The notes beneath the pieces were generated by a model, which worked only from the letters and a program-made list of their open reading frames with translations, did no database searches and was not told where the DNA came from. A program made the position numbers and the translations under genes. A stretch of DNA of 64,000 nucleotides from Bacteroidota bacterium. GTDB lineage: Bacteria > Bacteroidota > Bacteroidia > UBA8524. The stretch is taken from NCBI GenBank assembly GCA_008933805.1, contig WBUH01000014.1, positions 53,226 through 117,225 on the forward strand, in the 5' to 3' direction. Positions 1 through 8,087 of the stretch are shown in pieces (positions within the stretch are counted from its first letter, which is position 1; each line of letters begins with the position of its first letter).

Positions 1-176
1 GTCCCGTTTTTCACCTCCCCCACAATGGGGAAAAGAATGGGTGCGCTACGATTCCAGTAGGCAGGGTCGGCTTGCCACAGATATTCAAAGCCCGTTTTTA
101 AGTTTTTCAAGCTTTTTAATTCAGCACCCAAAGGGTTAATTGTTGCTGTTAAATACTCATTCTTTATGGTAATCAT
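1..176 (-). CDS. aldose 1-epimerase (galactose mutarotase)-like protein, N-terminal part
   Basis: This is an open frame of 58 codons from ATG at 176-174 that runs off the left edge without a stop. The N-terminus reads MITIKNEYLTATINPLGAEL and is followed by LWQADPAYWNRSAPILFPIV. That is the opening beta-sandwich pattern of the YeaD/LacX branch of aldose 1-epimerases, which interconvert alpha and beta anomers of free or phosphorylated sugars in the cytoplasm. The catalytic His and Glu lie further on, outside the window, so activity cannot be judged. The start overlaps the stop of the upstream lipid-kinase gene by 4 bases (ATGA), which implies translational coupling. The family assignment rests on the N-terminus only. 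Confidence 0.75.
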   Translation of the reverse strand, partial: MITIKNEYLTATINPLGAELKSLKNLKTGFEYLWQADPAYWNRSAPILFPIVGEVKNG

Positions 177-1069
177 GGGGTGGGCATTTTTATGTGCAGC
201 TTTTTGGCAAAGGGGGCTATTTCAAAATTATCATCGTAAAACAATTCTCCGTCAATATGGGCAGGCATTGTTTGCGGAAGCTTCAACACAACCTTATCGG
301 CAGTAAAATAATTTAAGATGGGTAAGTGCAGGTGTTTTCCTTTTTCAACCATTTTAAGGCAACGTCCGCGTTTGATAATGCTTACTTTATGAATAGCGCA
401 AACATCCAGTAAATTGTCGGTAATAATAGCTTTTGGAGTAATTTTAAAACCGCCGCCAAACGTGGTGCTATTAGCAACGGTAACCATAAAGCAAGGAAAC
501 GAAACTGTGTTACCGTTTGCAGTAAGGGTAAATACCTGCTCGCGGTAGGTAAACAAATGCCTGATTACGTGGTAATAGTAGGCCAAGAAACCGCTAAACC
601 ACGAAGGACTGTGCATCATGCTCTCAACTATTCTACCATCAAACCCCACCCCAAACCCATGTATGAATAAGCGGTTATTGCACTGCCATACATCAACGGG
701 TTGCGGGCTGCCGTTTAGGGCAATGGCCAAACAGTTTTCAAAAGCCGGTTTACCCGTATAATTCTTAATTAAATCATTACCCGTGCCGGAAGGGATTACC
801 GCTACGGGCAGGTGCCACATATTTTCCGGCAGCGAGTTTATAAATAAATGCAGGGTACCGTCGCCGCCGCTTACCCAAATTTCAGTGGGATTAAACTCTT
901 CATACGCTTTTGTAAGCTTGTAGCGGTTGGCTTCTACATCTGCAATGGTTTCTACTACACGGTGGGTAATACCTTCTTGCTGCAAAAGGGTGGTAATTTT
1001 TGCAAGTGCAAAGCGGTTTTTTCCTTTAGCGGCAAACGCATTGTGGAATATGAGGGTACGGCGTTCCAA
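173..1069 (-). CDS. diacylglycerol kinase-like lipid kinase (YegS/DgkB family)
   Basis: A protein of 298 residues, the usual length for soluble bacterial diacylglycerol or sphingosine kinase-like enzymes, which phosphorylate a lipid hydroxyl with ATP at the inner face of the membrane. The nucleotide-binding signature is clear: VSGGDGTLHLFIN near residue 66 and IPSGTGNDLIKNYTG near residue 90. GFGVGFDGRIVE and NSTTFGGGF mark the C-terminal beta-sandwich domain, and the protein ends with an AHIDGE motif typical of the family. No ATG is available in frame. The start used is TTG at 1069-1067, shortly before the first beta strand (TLIFHN). It lies 84 bp downstream of a GT2 gene and overlaps the epimerase-like gene by 4 bp. 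The lipid substrate cannot be told from sequence. Confidence 0.85.
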   Translation of the reverse strand: MERRTLIFHNAFAAKGKNRFALAKITTLLQQEGITHRVVETIADVEANRYKLTKAYEEFNPTEIWVSGGDGTLHLFINSLPENMWHLPVAVIPSGTGNDLIKNYTGKPAFENCLAIALNGSPQPVDVWQCNNRLFIHGFGVGFDGRIVESMMHSPSWFSGFLAYYYHVIRHLFTYREQVFTLTANGNTVSFPCFMVTVANSTTFGGGFKITPKAIITDNLLDVCAIHKVSIIKRGRCLKMVEKGKHLHLPILNYFTADKVVLKLPQTMPAHIDGELFYDDNFEIAPFAKKLHIKMPTP

Positions 1070-1153
1070 AACTTTGCGAAAAAATACGGGGATTTTTGGA
1101 ATTCGTTTACTGACTCACCAAAGTAATTTTATAAAGCATAGGTTGTAGCTAAA

Positions 1154-2182
1154 CTACAAACCCAATTTAGAAAACTCTTTTATCCTGCGGATAAAGAAAT
1201 CGAACACGATGCTTTTGTGATAAACACCTGTATTGTTGTGGGGGTGGGTTTTATAGGCTTTGTATTCACTACGGCGTTTTATCCATTTACCAATTTGCAG
1301 GGTAAATGTGGTATGGGCTTTAAACACCGCCAGCGTATCGCGCCAATTACCGTACACCAAAAACATAAGTGCGGCGGCATCGTCCATTAAAAACCGAAGC
1401 GGTAACTTCCACAACAATCCTGTGCCGTTCATGTTTTTTACCATCATGGCCATGCAGTTATGAAAGTTTAAAAAAGTTTTGCGCGGGTTTTGCCTAGATA
1501 GTGTTCCTCCGCCTACGTGGTGCACTACTGATGCCGGTTGCACCATAATTTTATACCCGTGGTTTTTCAATCGCCAGCAAAGGTCAATCTCTTCCATGTG
1601 GGCAAAAAAGTCGGCATCCAATCCACCCGCTTCAAAATACTTTTCAGAACGGATAAACATGGCTGCCCCACTGGCCCAAAACACTTCTTCAACAGTGTCG
1701 TACTGATTGGCATCAACCTCGGTATGGTCAATAATACGACCGCGGCAAAAAGGGTACGAAAGCGTATCAAGGTAGCCACCCGCTGCTCCTGCATATTCAA
1801 ACCGCTCCTTGTGGTGGTAGGATAGTATTTTAGGTTGGCAGGCCGCAATGACTGCGTCGGTTTCCATTAAATCAATAACGGGTTGCACCCAATTTGGAGT
1901 AACTTCCACATCACTGTTCAGCAGGATAAAGTAATCCGCCTCTACTTGTTTAAGGCATTCGTTATACCCCCCGGCAAAACCGTAGTTTACGGGTAGTTGT
2001 ATAACGCGTATCTGTGGATAGTATTGGCGTAGAAACTCGACCGAGTCGTCGGTTGAGGCATTATCTGCCACAATTACCTCAAAATTATCGTAACGGGTTT
2101 TCAGCGCCGCAGGCAAAAATGCCTCGAGCCATTTACGTGTGTTATAGTTTAATATTACGGCGGCTACCCTTGGCTGTGGCAT
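1154..2182 (-). CDS. family 2 glycosyltransferase (rhamnosyltransferase-like)
   Basis: 342 residues starting at ATG. The N-terminal GT-A fold begins VAAVILNYNTRKWLEAFLP, has the nucleotide-sugar motif VIVADNASTDDSVEFL near residue 35, and the metal-binding region FILLNSDVEVTPNW near residue 85. GGLDADFFAHMEEIDLCWRL near residue 190 is the acceptor-side motif (D, EE, DLCWR) of the rhamnosyltransferase-like GT2 branch. No signal peptide or strong membrane helix is visible, so it is probably cytoplasmic or peripheral. It lies 9 bp after a small unknown gene and ahead of the lipid kinase. A role in surface glycolipid or polysaccharide synthesis is inferred. The sugar is not predictable. Confidence 0.88.
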   Translation of the reverse strand: MPQPRVAAVILNYNTRKWLEAFLPAALKTRYDNFEVIVADNASTDDSVEFLRQYYPQIRVIQLPVNYGFAGGYNECLKQVEADYFILLNSDVEVTPNWVQPVIDLMETDAVIAACQPKILSYHHKERFEYAGAAGGYLDTLSYPFCRGRIIDHTEVDANQYDTVEEVFWASGAAMFIRSEKYFEAGGLDADFFAHMEEIDLCWRLKNHGYKIMVQPASVVHHVGGGTLSRQNPRKTFLNFHNCMAMMVKNMNGTGLLWKLPLRFLMDDAAALMFLVYGNWRDTLAVFKAHTTFTLQIGKWIKRRSEYKAYKTHPHNNTGVYHKSIVFDFFIRRIKEFSKLGL

Positions 2183-2191
2183 TTTTAGTGA

Positions 2192-2569
2192 TTAGTTATT
2201 ATCTAATGCAGATGCACGGTAGGGGATAAACACAAAACGGGCTTCGGTGCCGTGTATCACAAACATACAGATAAACTCTTTCGGGTCTTTGAAGTTCTCT
2301 TTAAAGTAGTCCGACTTATCAGCCTGTACTACTCCTTTGTCAACAAATTCCTCCAAAGTAGATGCACTAATGCTCCAATGGGTTGACATATCGTCTTTAT
2401 CAAGTATTACCTCGCCAATTTCAATGTCTTCTCTATGAGCAATAAAGATGGGGTGTTTTGAGTAACCACCCTTAATAATATCGCTTGAAGTTTCTTTGAT
2501 GGATTCTTTCATCAAAATTAACTCAGCGCGCAGTTGTTGCAGTTGTACTTCCCAAGTGTGGTTAAGCAT
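2192..2569 (-). CDS. conserved hypothetical protein, 125 aa
   Basis: A 125-residue soluble protein with no signal peptide. The first 35 residues form a likely amphipathic or coiled helix (LQQLRAELILMKESIKETSS). A mixed alpha/beta part follows, with IFIAHREDIEIGEV and a C-terminal strand CMFVIHGTEARFVFIPY. I do not recognise the family. It is probably real: it has an ATG start, sits 9 bp before the GT2 gene on the same strand, and has an ordinary composition. It appears to be the first gene of this minus-strand operon. Confidence 0.65.
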   Translation of the reverse strand: MLNHTWEVQLQQLRAELILMKESIKETSSDIIKGGYSKHPIFIAHREDIEIGEVILDKDDMSTHWSISASTLEEFVDKGVVQADKSDYFKENFKDPKEFICMFVIHGTEARFVFIPYRASALDNN

Positions 2570-2636
2570 AGCGGCTGCAAAGGTAGGGTTTTGTATGTTT
2601 TTTTGCTGTCAAATAAGGAACGGGGTAAAATTGTTA

Positions 2637-2845
2637 CGACGGGTATAAAACCCGTCGCTATTTGCTCGATGTTTCAGGAGGGTTTAAAACCCTCCTGAAA
2701 CAAACCCTTAAAAGAACAGGATTTTATATCCTGTCGTAACCTGTTTGTGGCGGGTTAAAAACCACCGCTTTTGTGATTACAACCTGCACGGGACTTAAGT
2801 CCCGTGCAGGTTGTAATCTTAACAGGATGGGGTTTAAACCCCATC
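2637..2845. repeat. array of perfect palindromes (Bacteroidota intergenic palindrome family, copy 1)
   Basis: Several palindromes are packed into about 210 bp. 2637-2657: 7-bp arms CGACGGG/CCCGTCG. 2671-2701: 15-bp arms around one central A. 2716-2734: arms ACAGGAT/ATCCTGT. 2750-2768: a weaker imperfect one. 2775-2818: a perfect 44-bp palindrome with centre GGACTTAAGTCC and ends GATTAC/GTAATC. 2826-2845: a perfect 20-bp palindrome GATGGGGTTTAAACCCCATC. The spacers CGCTATTTG and CGCTTTTGTGATTAC recur in the copies at 26852 and 28725. The array lies between divergent genes and encodes no credible protein. It resembles REP-like elements moved by Y1 (RAYT) transposases, but no such transposase is in the window. 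Confidence 0.85.
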
Positions 2846-3103
2846 TACAAATTTCACAAGCTTCACAAGCAATGTTACACTGTTATGCCGTTACGCAGTT
2901 ACGGTGTTATTTTTGTTACGCAATCAACGCGGCTTTCGTGCATTTCCCTAAACTCTATACAATCGTTCAAACAATAACCTTTTGTTTAGTGTAATTGGTT
3001 TTTTAGCAGATTAGTCCCTTGCAACCTTGCGGCATGGTTAATCATCTACCCCATACCAACTATTTTTCGGTTATTTGCACTACCAACCACTGTGTTTTAT
3101 TAA
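2846..3103. other. non-coding upstream region of the GT87 gene
   Basis: 258 bp between the palindrome array and the next gene. It contains short direct repeats (TTCACAAGC twice at about 2854-2870, and several GTTACGCAGTTAC-like words at about 2885-2925) but no hairpin with a T tract and no convincing -33/-7 pair. Small frames here have poor composition. It may be decayed repeat sequence. Confidence 0.5.
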
Positions 3104-4267
3104 ATGAATCAACCAAAAAACACCCTGCAACGGCTGTGGGATTGGCTAACGCCCAACCGCATCGCCTTGCTGTACGGTATTGCTTTTATTTTGGCCTCGG
3201 TGGCGCAATATTTTAAGCCGCAAACAGGAGAATACACCAACTACAATAATTACATCATTTTTAAACAGGCCTTTTTTCACCTGTTGGATGGTAAAGATTT
3301 GTATATAATGTACCCTGCTGAGTGTTGGGACTTGTTTAAATACAGCCCTGCCTTTGCTTTGTTTATGGGGGTGTTTGCATGGCTGCCCGATATTGCAGGG
3401 CTAACTCTTTGGAACCTGCTAAATGCTATGGTGCTGTGGTATGGTTTTGCCACAATACCCCAAGCCACTAACAGGCAAAAAACCTTTATGCTGCTTTTTG
3501 TATTTATTGAGTTGCTCACCAGCATACAAAACGCGCAAAGCAACGGCCTGATAGCAGGATTGATACTATTGGCATTTAACAAACTGGAAAACGGAGATGT
3601 ACGGTGGTCGTCGTTGTTTATCACCCTTACCGTATTTATAAAACTGTTTGGCTTAGTAGCTTTTGCACTGTTTTTGCTATACAAGCAGAAGCCGAAGTTT
3701 ATACTTTGGAGCATAGCGTGGACACTATTATTGTTGGTATTACCAATTGTTGTAAGTGGTTACGACGGGCTGCTGGCACAATACCAAAGTTGGTGGAAGA
3801 TGCTGAAAGAAGACCACAGCGCATCCGTAGGATTATCAGTTATGGGGTGGTTACAAACGTGGTTTGGCTACAATGGTAGCAAAACATTGATAACATTGGG
3901 TGGTGTGGCATTATTTTGCCTTCCGTTGATAAAAGTGCAACGATACAGCGATTACACCTTCCGTTTACTGCTAACAGCCTCAGTGCTGCTATGGGTAATT
4001 ATATTTAACCACAAGGCAGAGTCGCCAACGTTTGTGATAGCCATTGCGGGTGCGGCTCTCTGGTATTTTATGCAGCCTAAAAACACGGTCGCATTAGTAA
4101 TGATAGCGTTAGCATTTATATTCACCTCACTATCACCTACCGATTTGTTTCCGCCGCCTGTGCGCAAGCAATTCATAGAGCCGTATGTATTAAAAGCAGT
4201 ACCCTGCATATTTATTTGGGGGGTGCTTATTTACCAAATGATGTTTAAGAAATATAAAAACGCATGA
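3104..4267 (+). CDS. GT87/DUF2029-type integral membrane glycosyltransferase
   Basis: 387 residues with about ten hydrophobic segments, a polytopic inner-membrane protein of the GT-C fold. Family marks are the first extracytoplasmic loop with NNYIIFKQAFFHLLDGKDLY, then FKYSPAFALFMGVFAWLPD (the KYSP-type motif of GT87/DUF2029 enzymes, which use polyprenyl-phosphate sugars) and later QSNGLIAGLILLAF. Start ATG at 3104. The stop overlaps the next gene's ATG by 4 bp. Known relatives are mycobacterial mannosyltransferases. The donor and acceptor here are unknown, but a role in cell-envelope glycan assembly is likely. Confidence 0.75.
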   Translation: MNQPKNTLQRLWDWLTPNRIALLYGIAFILASVAQYFKPQTGEYTNYNNYIIFKQAFFHLLDGKDLYIMYPAECWDLFKYSPAFALFMGVFAWLPDIAGLTLWNLLNAMVLWYGFATIPQATNRQKTFMLLFVFIELLTSIQNAQSNGLIAGLILLAFNKLENGDVRWSSLFITLTVFIKLFGLVAFALFLLYKQKPKFILWSIAWTLLLLVLPIVVSGYDGLLAQYQSWWKMLKEDHSASVGLSVMGWLQTWFGYNGSKTLITLGGVALFCLPLIKVQRYSDYTFRLLLTASVLLWVIIFNHKAESPTFVIAIAGAALWYFMQPKNTVALVMIALAFIFTSLSPTDLFPPPVRKQFIEPYVLKAVPCIFIWGVLIYQMMFKKYKNA

Positions 4268-5376
4268 AAATCAATAAAATCATAATAGCCATATTGTTTT
4301 TTGTGATTACAATACCCGGGTGGGCACAAGTACTGAAAGAGAAAGAGTACTCTGCAAATAAGGTTTTGCTGGCTGAAGGCGAAAGCTATAAAGACGGTAA
4401 ACGCGACGGGTTTTGGAAACTATATACCATAGACGGTGAAATAGACCAAGAGGGCAAATATGAGGGGGGGATACAGCAAGGTGCTTGGAAGCGCTACGAC
4501 CCTGCCAGTAAAAACTTGATAGAAGAAGTGGTGTATGTAAACAACATTGCCGACGGACCTTATAAAAGCTATCACGTGAGCGGGAAAAAAGCCGAAGAAG
4601 GCACTTTTTACAAAGGGGTGCAGGTAGGAGAGTGGAAGGTATATTATGATAATGAAACGAACCATCTCGCATCAAAAGGGACGTATGCAAATGGTAAAAA
4701 AGATGGTATTTGGGCACATTATTACGACGCTCCCGGTAATTTGGTAAAAGAAACCGGCCCTATAAAAAGCGACTTAAGGCACGGCAAATGGCAGGTGTTT
4801 TACCCTACTGCAAAGGCGGTACTATTATCAGAAGGGGAGTATGTGAAGGGAGCAAAGCAAGGCGTTTGGACAATTTACCATGAAGAACCGCACACCCTTT
4901 ATACACGCCTTACCTATATAGCTGATATGGAGCAGGATTCTTTTATCAGTTATTACCCTACAGGCAGTTTACACGAACGCGGATTTTATGCCAACGGCAA
5001 ACTGAATGGACGATTTGAAGAGTTTTATCCTGACGGGAAACGCAAGCAAGATGGCAGCTACGAATACGGAATTAAAACAGGTCTTTGGAAGCAATATGCA
5101 GAAACGGGTTTGTTGAGTATTAAAGGGCTGTATGAAAACGGCAAAGCCAGCGGTATGTGGAGCTATTATAAAACCAATGGAGCACTTGAGTACGAACAGG
5201 AGTTTGTAAACGGTGAGATGAACGGCATACGCCAGGAGTATTACCCAAACGGTAAAATACAAGCGCGTGGAACTATGAGCTACATGGGTAAAAACGGCCT
5301 TTGGTTATATTTTGACGAAGACGGCTCAGTACTTAAAAAAGAGAACTGGCAAAACGGGAAACTGCTGCCCGAATAG
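4264..5376 (+). CDS. secreted MORN-repeat (YwqK-like) protein
   Basis: 370 residues with a signal peptide (IIIAILFFVITIPGWA, then Gln at the mature start). The rest is a run of about twelve imperfect 22-24-residue MORN-like repeats of the pattern YxxGKxxGxWKxY, for example GESYKDGKRDGFWKLY, GTYANGKKDGIWAHYY and GLYENGKASGMWSYY. Such repeats form an elongated beta-sheet. Databases often label this architecture 'YwqK family antitoxin', but nothing here suggests a toxin-antitoxin pair. The gene overlaps the GT87 gene (ATGA), so the two are probably co-expressed. A periplasmic or surface role is inferred from the signal peptide. It has no recognisable catalytic residues. Confidence 0.8.
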   Translation: MKINKIIIAILFFVITIPGWAQVLKEKEYSANKVLLAEGESYKDGKRDGFWKLYTIDGEIDQEGKYEGGIQQGAWKRYDPASKNLIEEVVYVNNIADGPYKSYHVSGKKAEEGTFYKGVQVGEWKVYYDNETNHLASKGTYANGKKDGIWAHYYDAPGNLVKETGPIKSDLRHGKWQVFYPTAKAVLLSEGEYVKGAKQGVWTIYHEEPHTLYTRLTYIADMEQDSFISYYPTGSLHERGFYANGKLNGRFEEFYPDGKRKQDGSYEYGIKTGLWKQYAETGLLSIKGLYENGKASGMWSYYKTNGALEYEQEFVNGEMNGIRQEYYPNGKIQARGTMSYMGKNGLWLYFDEDGSVLKKENWQNGKLLPE

Positions 5377-5397
5377 GTAGATAACCCTCCCACACCC

Positions 5398-5478
5398 CGT
5401 CACCCCGAACTTGTTTCGGGATCTCCTAAGTAATTATTGTGAATGGTAATGCAATGTTGAAACAAGTTCAGCATGACT
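5398..5478. repeat. inverted-repeat intergenic element (GAACTTGTTTCGGGAT type), copy 1
   Basis: The left half contains CCCGAACTTGTTTCGGGAT and the right half GTTGAAACAAGTTCAGCATG, so the two ends can pair into one long imperfect hairpin. A nearly identical copy lies at 5622-5703 and a related one at 41498-41567. This is a dispersed intergenic element that I recognise as common in Bacteroidota genomes. It sits in a convergent junction, where it may act as a bidirectional terminator (inference). Confidence 0.85.
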
Positions 5479-5621
5479 ACGTGTGCTACGCTTTCCACCC
5501 TCTGCCCCGCAAGCGGGGGAAATTGAAAATCGCACGAGTATCTATACTTGAAGAAACTGTGAAATAAGCTGACATCCTAATGTCCTCCTCTTAGAGGAGG
5601 ATACAGGAGGAGGAGCTATCC
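5479..5621. other. non-coding spacer between two repeat copies
   Basis: 143 bp of convergent intergenic DNA between the two copies of the inverted-repeat element. It holds CCCCGCAAGCGGGG at about 5504-5517 and an imperfect hairpin around TCCTCCTCTTAGAGGAGGA at about 5583-5601. No open frame of note. Both hairpins look like further fragments of dispersed repeats. Confidence 0.5.
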
Positions 5622-5703
5622 CGTCATCCCGAACTTGTCTCGGGATATCATAAGTAATTATCGTGGATGGTAATGCGATGTTGAAACAAGTTCAGCATGA
5701 CTA
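5622..5703. repeat. inverted-repeat intergenic element, copy 2
   Basis: A second copy in the same orientation, matching copy 1 almost base for base (for example TAAGTAATTAT.GTG.ATGGTAATGC). Its right end runs into the TAG stop of the phosphopantetheinyl transferase gene: the stop codon at 5701-5703 is made from the CATGACTA end of the repeat. The insertion therefore seems to define the present C-terminus of that protein. Confidence 0.85.
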
Positions 5704-6327
5704 AAACACCCAGCAAAGGCGATAATCATCGTCCATCAAAGTGGTGTGTAGTGTTAGCTTTTGCTCCCCGTTTTTTGATAGTATGGCATCCACAGAGTGA
5801 GCACCGTTTGCAAGAGGCAGCAATATTTTCATGTGGTGCTTAAAATCCACTCCGCCATCGCCGTACCATTTAAAAATAGCTTCCTTACCTGCCCACAACA
5901 AATACATCGTTTCAAGGTCGTTTTCCCCTTCAAGATATTGCCATTCGTAATCGTTAATAAACTTACGGGCGATTTTTTTAATCCGTTCAGTCGTCTCTTC
6001 AATATCAATACCCACACTACCCGTGGTGCTTTTAATGGCGGCAGCATAAATGCCTGAATGGCTAAGACTGATGCGGCAATCCAACCCTTCAATATAAGGC
6101 CTGCCGTTAGGCATTTTCAAAAGCAGTAAAGGCTGGGAGCTTTCTGTTTTCAGCAATTCCTGTAATACCACCCTGCTGGCTAACCAATGCAGGTTGCGGC
6201 TTTCAAACTTAAATTCCTCGTGTGCAAACATCCAAAGCAGCTTGCGCAATTCTTCAACGCTCTCTGTAATTTTCCACACCGCCATTTCGGTGGTATCATT
6301 CAGGTATTTTTGCAGCACTATAGGCAC
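5701..6327 (-). CDS. 4'-phosphopantetheinyl transferase (Sfp/HetI family)
   Basis: 208 residues. It transfers 4'-phosphopantetheine from CoA to a serine of acyl-, peptidyl- or aryl-carrier proteins in the cytoplasm. The diagnostic P2 and P3 motifs are present: SVGIDIEE near residue 100 (Mg-binding D and E) and LLWAGKEAIFKWYG near residue 143 (WxxKEA). GRPYIEGLDCRISLSHSG near residue 75 is the upstream P1 region with the expected His. The start is GTG at 6327-6325, with no in-frame ATG nearby. The length is typical of compact Sfp-type enzymes. No carrier protein or synthase gene lies nearby, so the target is unknown. It is divergent from the WD40 gene across 38 bp. Confidence 0.88.
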   Translation of the reverse strand: MPIVLQKYLNDTTEMAVWKITESVEELRKLLWMFAHEEFKFESRNLHWLASRVVLQELLKTESSQPLLLLKMPNGRPYIEGLDCRISLSHSGIYAAAIKSTTGSVGIDIEETTERIKKIARKFINDYEWQYLEGENDLETMYLLWAGKEAIFKWYGDGGVDFKHHMKILLPLANGAHSVDAILSKNGEQKLTLHTTLMDDDYRLCWVF

Positions 6328-6365
6328 GTTTCAAAAGTAAGTTTGAAATGTGAGAATAGGAAGAT

Positions 6366-7274
6366 ATGACTTCGCTTACTGTACACAAAGCACATACCTA
6401 CACCGGCCATAAAGACTGTATTTATGGGCTGGGAGAAGGTTTTTCCCAAGGCACATTTGTTACAGGGGGAGCAGACGGATGGGTGGTTGAGTGGGGCCAC
6501 CAAGCTCCCGGCGACGGACAACTGCTGGTGCAGGTAGATGCTCCTGTATATTCTTTTGTGGTGATTGCCGAAGCACAACAATTGGTGTGCGGGACCCGTG
6601 CAGGAAACTTACACGTGGTAGATATGGGGCAACGCAGAGAAGTAAGAAACATTGAAGCCCACACAGCAGGCATTTTTGATATTATCCTTTTGCCCCAAAC
6701 CAAACAAATAGTTACAGCGGGCGGTGACGGAGCTGTAAAAGTATGGGATAATACTTTTTTGCTCGCTGCCCAATTAAAGCATAGCACGAAAAGTGCCCGT
6801 GTAATAGCCGTAAACCCTGCAAAACCCGAGATGGCTGTTGGGTATAGCGATAACAGCATCCGTGTTTTTGATACCAATACATTTGTTTTAGTACATGAGA
6901 TAGAGGCGCACAGCAACTCAGTATTTGCGTTGGATTATTCGCCCGACGGTAAATACCTGCTTTCAGGCGGCCGCGATGCAGTACTGAAAGTTTGGGCGGC
7001 TGATAACGGCTATGCCCCGTTGCAAACCATTAATGCCCATTGGTATCACATAAACGCCATTAAATACAACCCCGCAGGCAGTTTATTTGCTACCGTAAGT
7101 CTTGACAAAACCCTCAAAATATGGGATGCAAATACGTTTGAATTGCTGAAGGTGATTGATAAGCCGAAGAACGACGGGCATACCACATCGGTAAACAAAG
7201 TGCTGTGGGCAGATGATAACAGGCTTATAACTGCCAGCGACGATAAAACTGCTATGTTGTGGGTAATTAGCTAA
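6366..7274 (+). CDS. cytoplasmic WD40-repeat beta-propeller protein
   Basis: 302 residues made almost wholly of WD40 repeats, about seven, enough for one closed propeller. Clear blades end in GADGWVVEW, GGDGAVKVWD, SDNSIRVFD, GRDAVLKVW, SLDKTLKIWD and SDDKTAMLWV, most preceded by the GH-type dipeptide (for example AHSNSVFALDYSPDGKYL). No signal peptide or membrane segment, so it is probably a cytoplasmic scaffold. It stands alone as a plus-strand gene after a short divergent spacer. Free-standing single-propeller WD40 proteins occur regularly in Bacteroidota. The partner is not indicated by the neighbourhood. Confidence 0.85.
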   Translation: MTSLTVHKAHTYTGHKDCIYGLGEGFSQGTFVTGGADGWVVEWGHQAPGDGQLLVQVDAPVYSFVVIAEAQQLVCGTRAGNLHVVDMGQRREVRNIEAHTAGIFDIILLPQTKQIVTAGGDGAVKVWDNTFLLAAQLKHSTKSARVIAVNPAKPEMAVGYSDNSIRVFDTNTFVLVHEIEAHSNSVFALDYSPDGKYLLSGGRDAVLKVWAADNGYAPLQTINAHWYHINAIKYNPAGSLFATVSLDKTLKIWDANTFELLKVIDKPKNDGHTTSVNKVLWADDNRLITASDDKTAMLWVIS

Positions 7275-7397
7275 TTAGTCTATAGTGGTTTGTGCTATTT
7301 TTGTCCCCCTCTTCGTCAAAAGAGTGCCTTTGGTTAGCGGCTACTAACTTTTTAGCTCTTATCAAAGGCAAATAAGCCAACTGCTAATAGCTACGAA

Positions 7398-7934
7398 ATG
7401 ATACTTTCAGATAAAAAAATACTGGCCGAGATTGAAAAAGGCACCATTTTAATTGAGCCTTTCCGTAAAGATTGCTTAGGCAGCAACTCGTACGATGTGC
7501 ATTTGGGACGTTACCTTGCTACCTACAAAGACCGTGTGTTGGACGCTAAAGAGCACAACAAAATCGACATTTTTGAAATACCCATGGAAGGGTATGTATT
7601 ATACCCTGATATTTTATACTTAGGTGTAACCGAAGAGTACACTGAAACCCATGCCCATATTCCATTTTTAGAAGGCAAAAGCAGCACAGGACGTTTAGGG
7701 ATAGACATTCATGCCACAGCAGGCAAGGGCGATGTAGGTTTTTGCAATACATGGACGCTTGAAATATCTGTAGCCCAGCCGGTGCGCATTTATCGCGGTA
7801 TGCCTATTGGCCAGTTAATTTACTTTGAAATTAGCGGTGAAATTGAAACCAGCTACGACAGTAAAAATTCGGCTAAGTACAACAAACGTACTGTGAAGCC
7901 TGTGGAAAGTATGATGTGGAAGAACAAATTTTAA
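7398..7934 (+). CDS. dcd: dCTP deaminase
   Basis: 178 residues, close to the usual length. It deaminates dCTP to dUTP, supplying dUMP for thymidylate synthesis. The trimeric dUTPase-like fold is recognisable from CLGSNSYDVHLG near residue 25, FLEGKSSTGRLGIDIHATAG near residue 90 (the SSxxR phosphate-binding motif and the following hydrophobic strand) and RIYRGMPIGQLIYFE near residue 130. Whether it also hydrolyses dUTP, as in bifunctional Dcd-Dut enzymes, cannot be decided by eye. Start ATG at 7398. The stretch 7275-7397 holds TATTTTTG at 7296-7303, a possible -7 element, but no good -33 partner. Confidence 0.9.
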   Translation: MILSDKKILAEIEKGTILIEPFRKDCLGSNSYDVHLGRYLATYKDRVLDAKEHNKIDIFEIPMEGYVLYPDILYLGVTEEYTETHAHIPFLEGKSSTGRLGIDIHATAGKGDVGFCNTWTLEISVAQPVRIYRGMPIGQLIYFEISGEIETSYDSKNSAKYNKRTVKPVESMMWKNKF

Positions 7935-8087
7935 CCGGAAAACCCTCGGTTATTATTAGGAAAACCCCGTTATTCTCCCTGTAGTCTTAATCAGATTACA
8001 TTTAGCTGACAAATCTTTTGTTTTTCAAATAGCTGCGATAGAAATTTTTGTTAAATTTACAATAACAAACCTAACCTATAAGCGCTT

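Noticed and set aside
2637..2845. CRISPR array
   Set aside because: There is no constant repeat with constant-length unique spacers, and no cas genes; the units are palindromes of varied length.
2773..3216. Small open frames on the plus strand in the palindrome region
   Set aside because: They run through palindromes and short repeats, have Cys/His-rich unnatural composition, and no start context. They are repeat artefacts.
4264..5376. Antitoxin (YwqK annotation)
   Set aside because: The protein has a signal peptide and many MORN repeats, and no toxin gene is adjacent; the label is a database habit, not a function.
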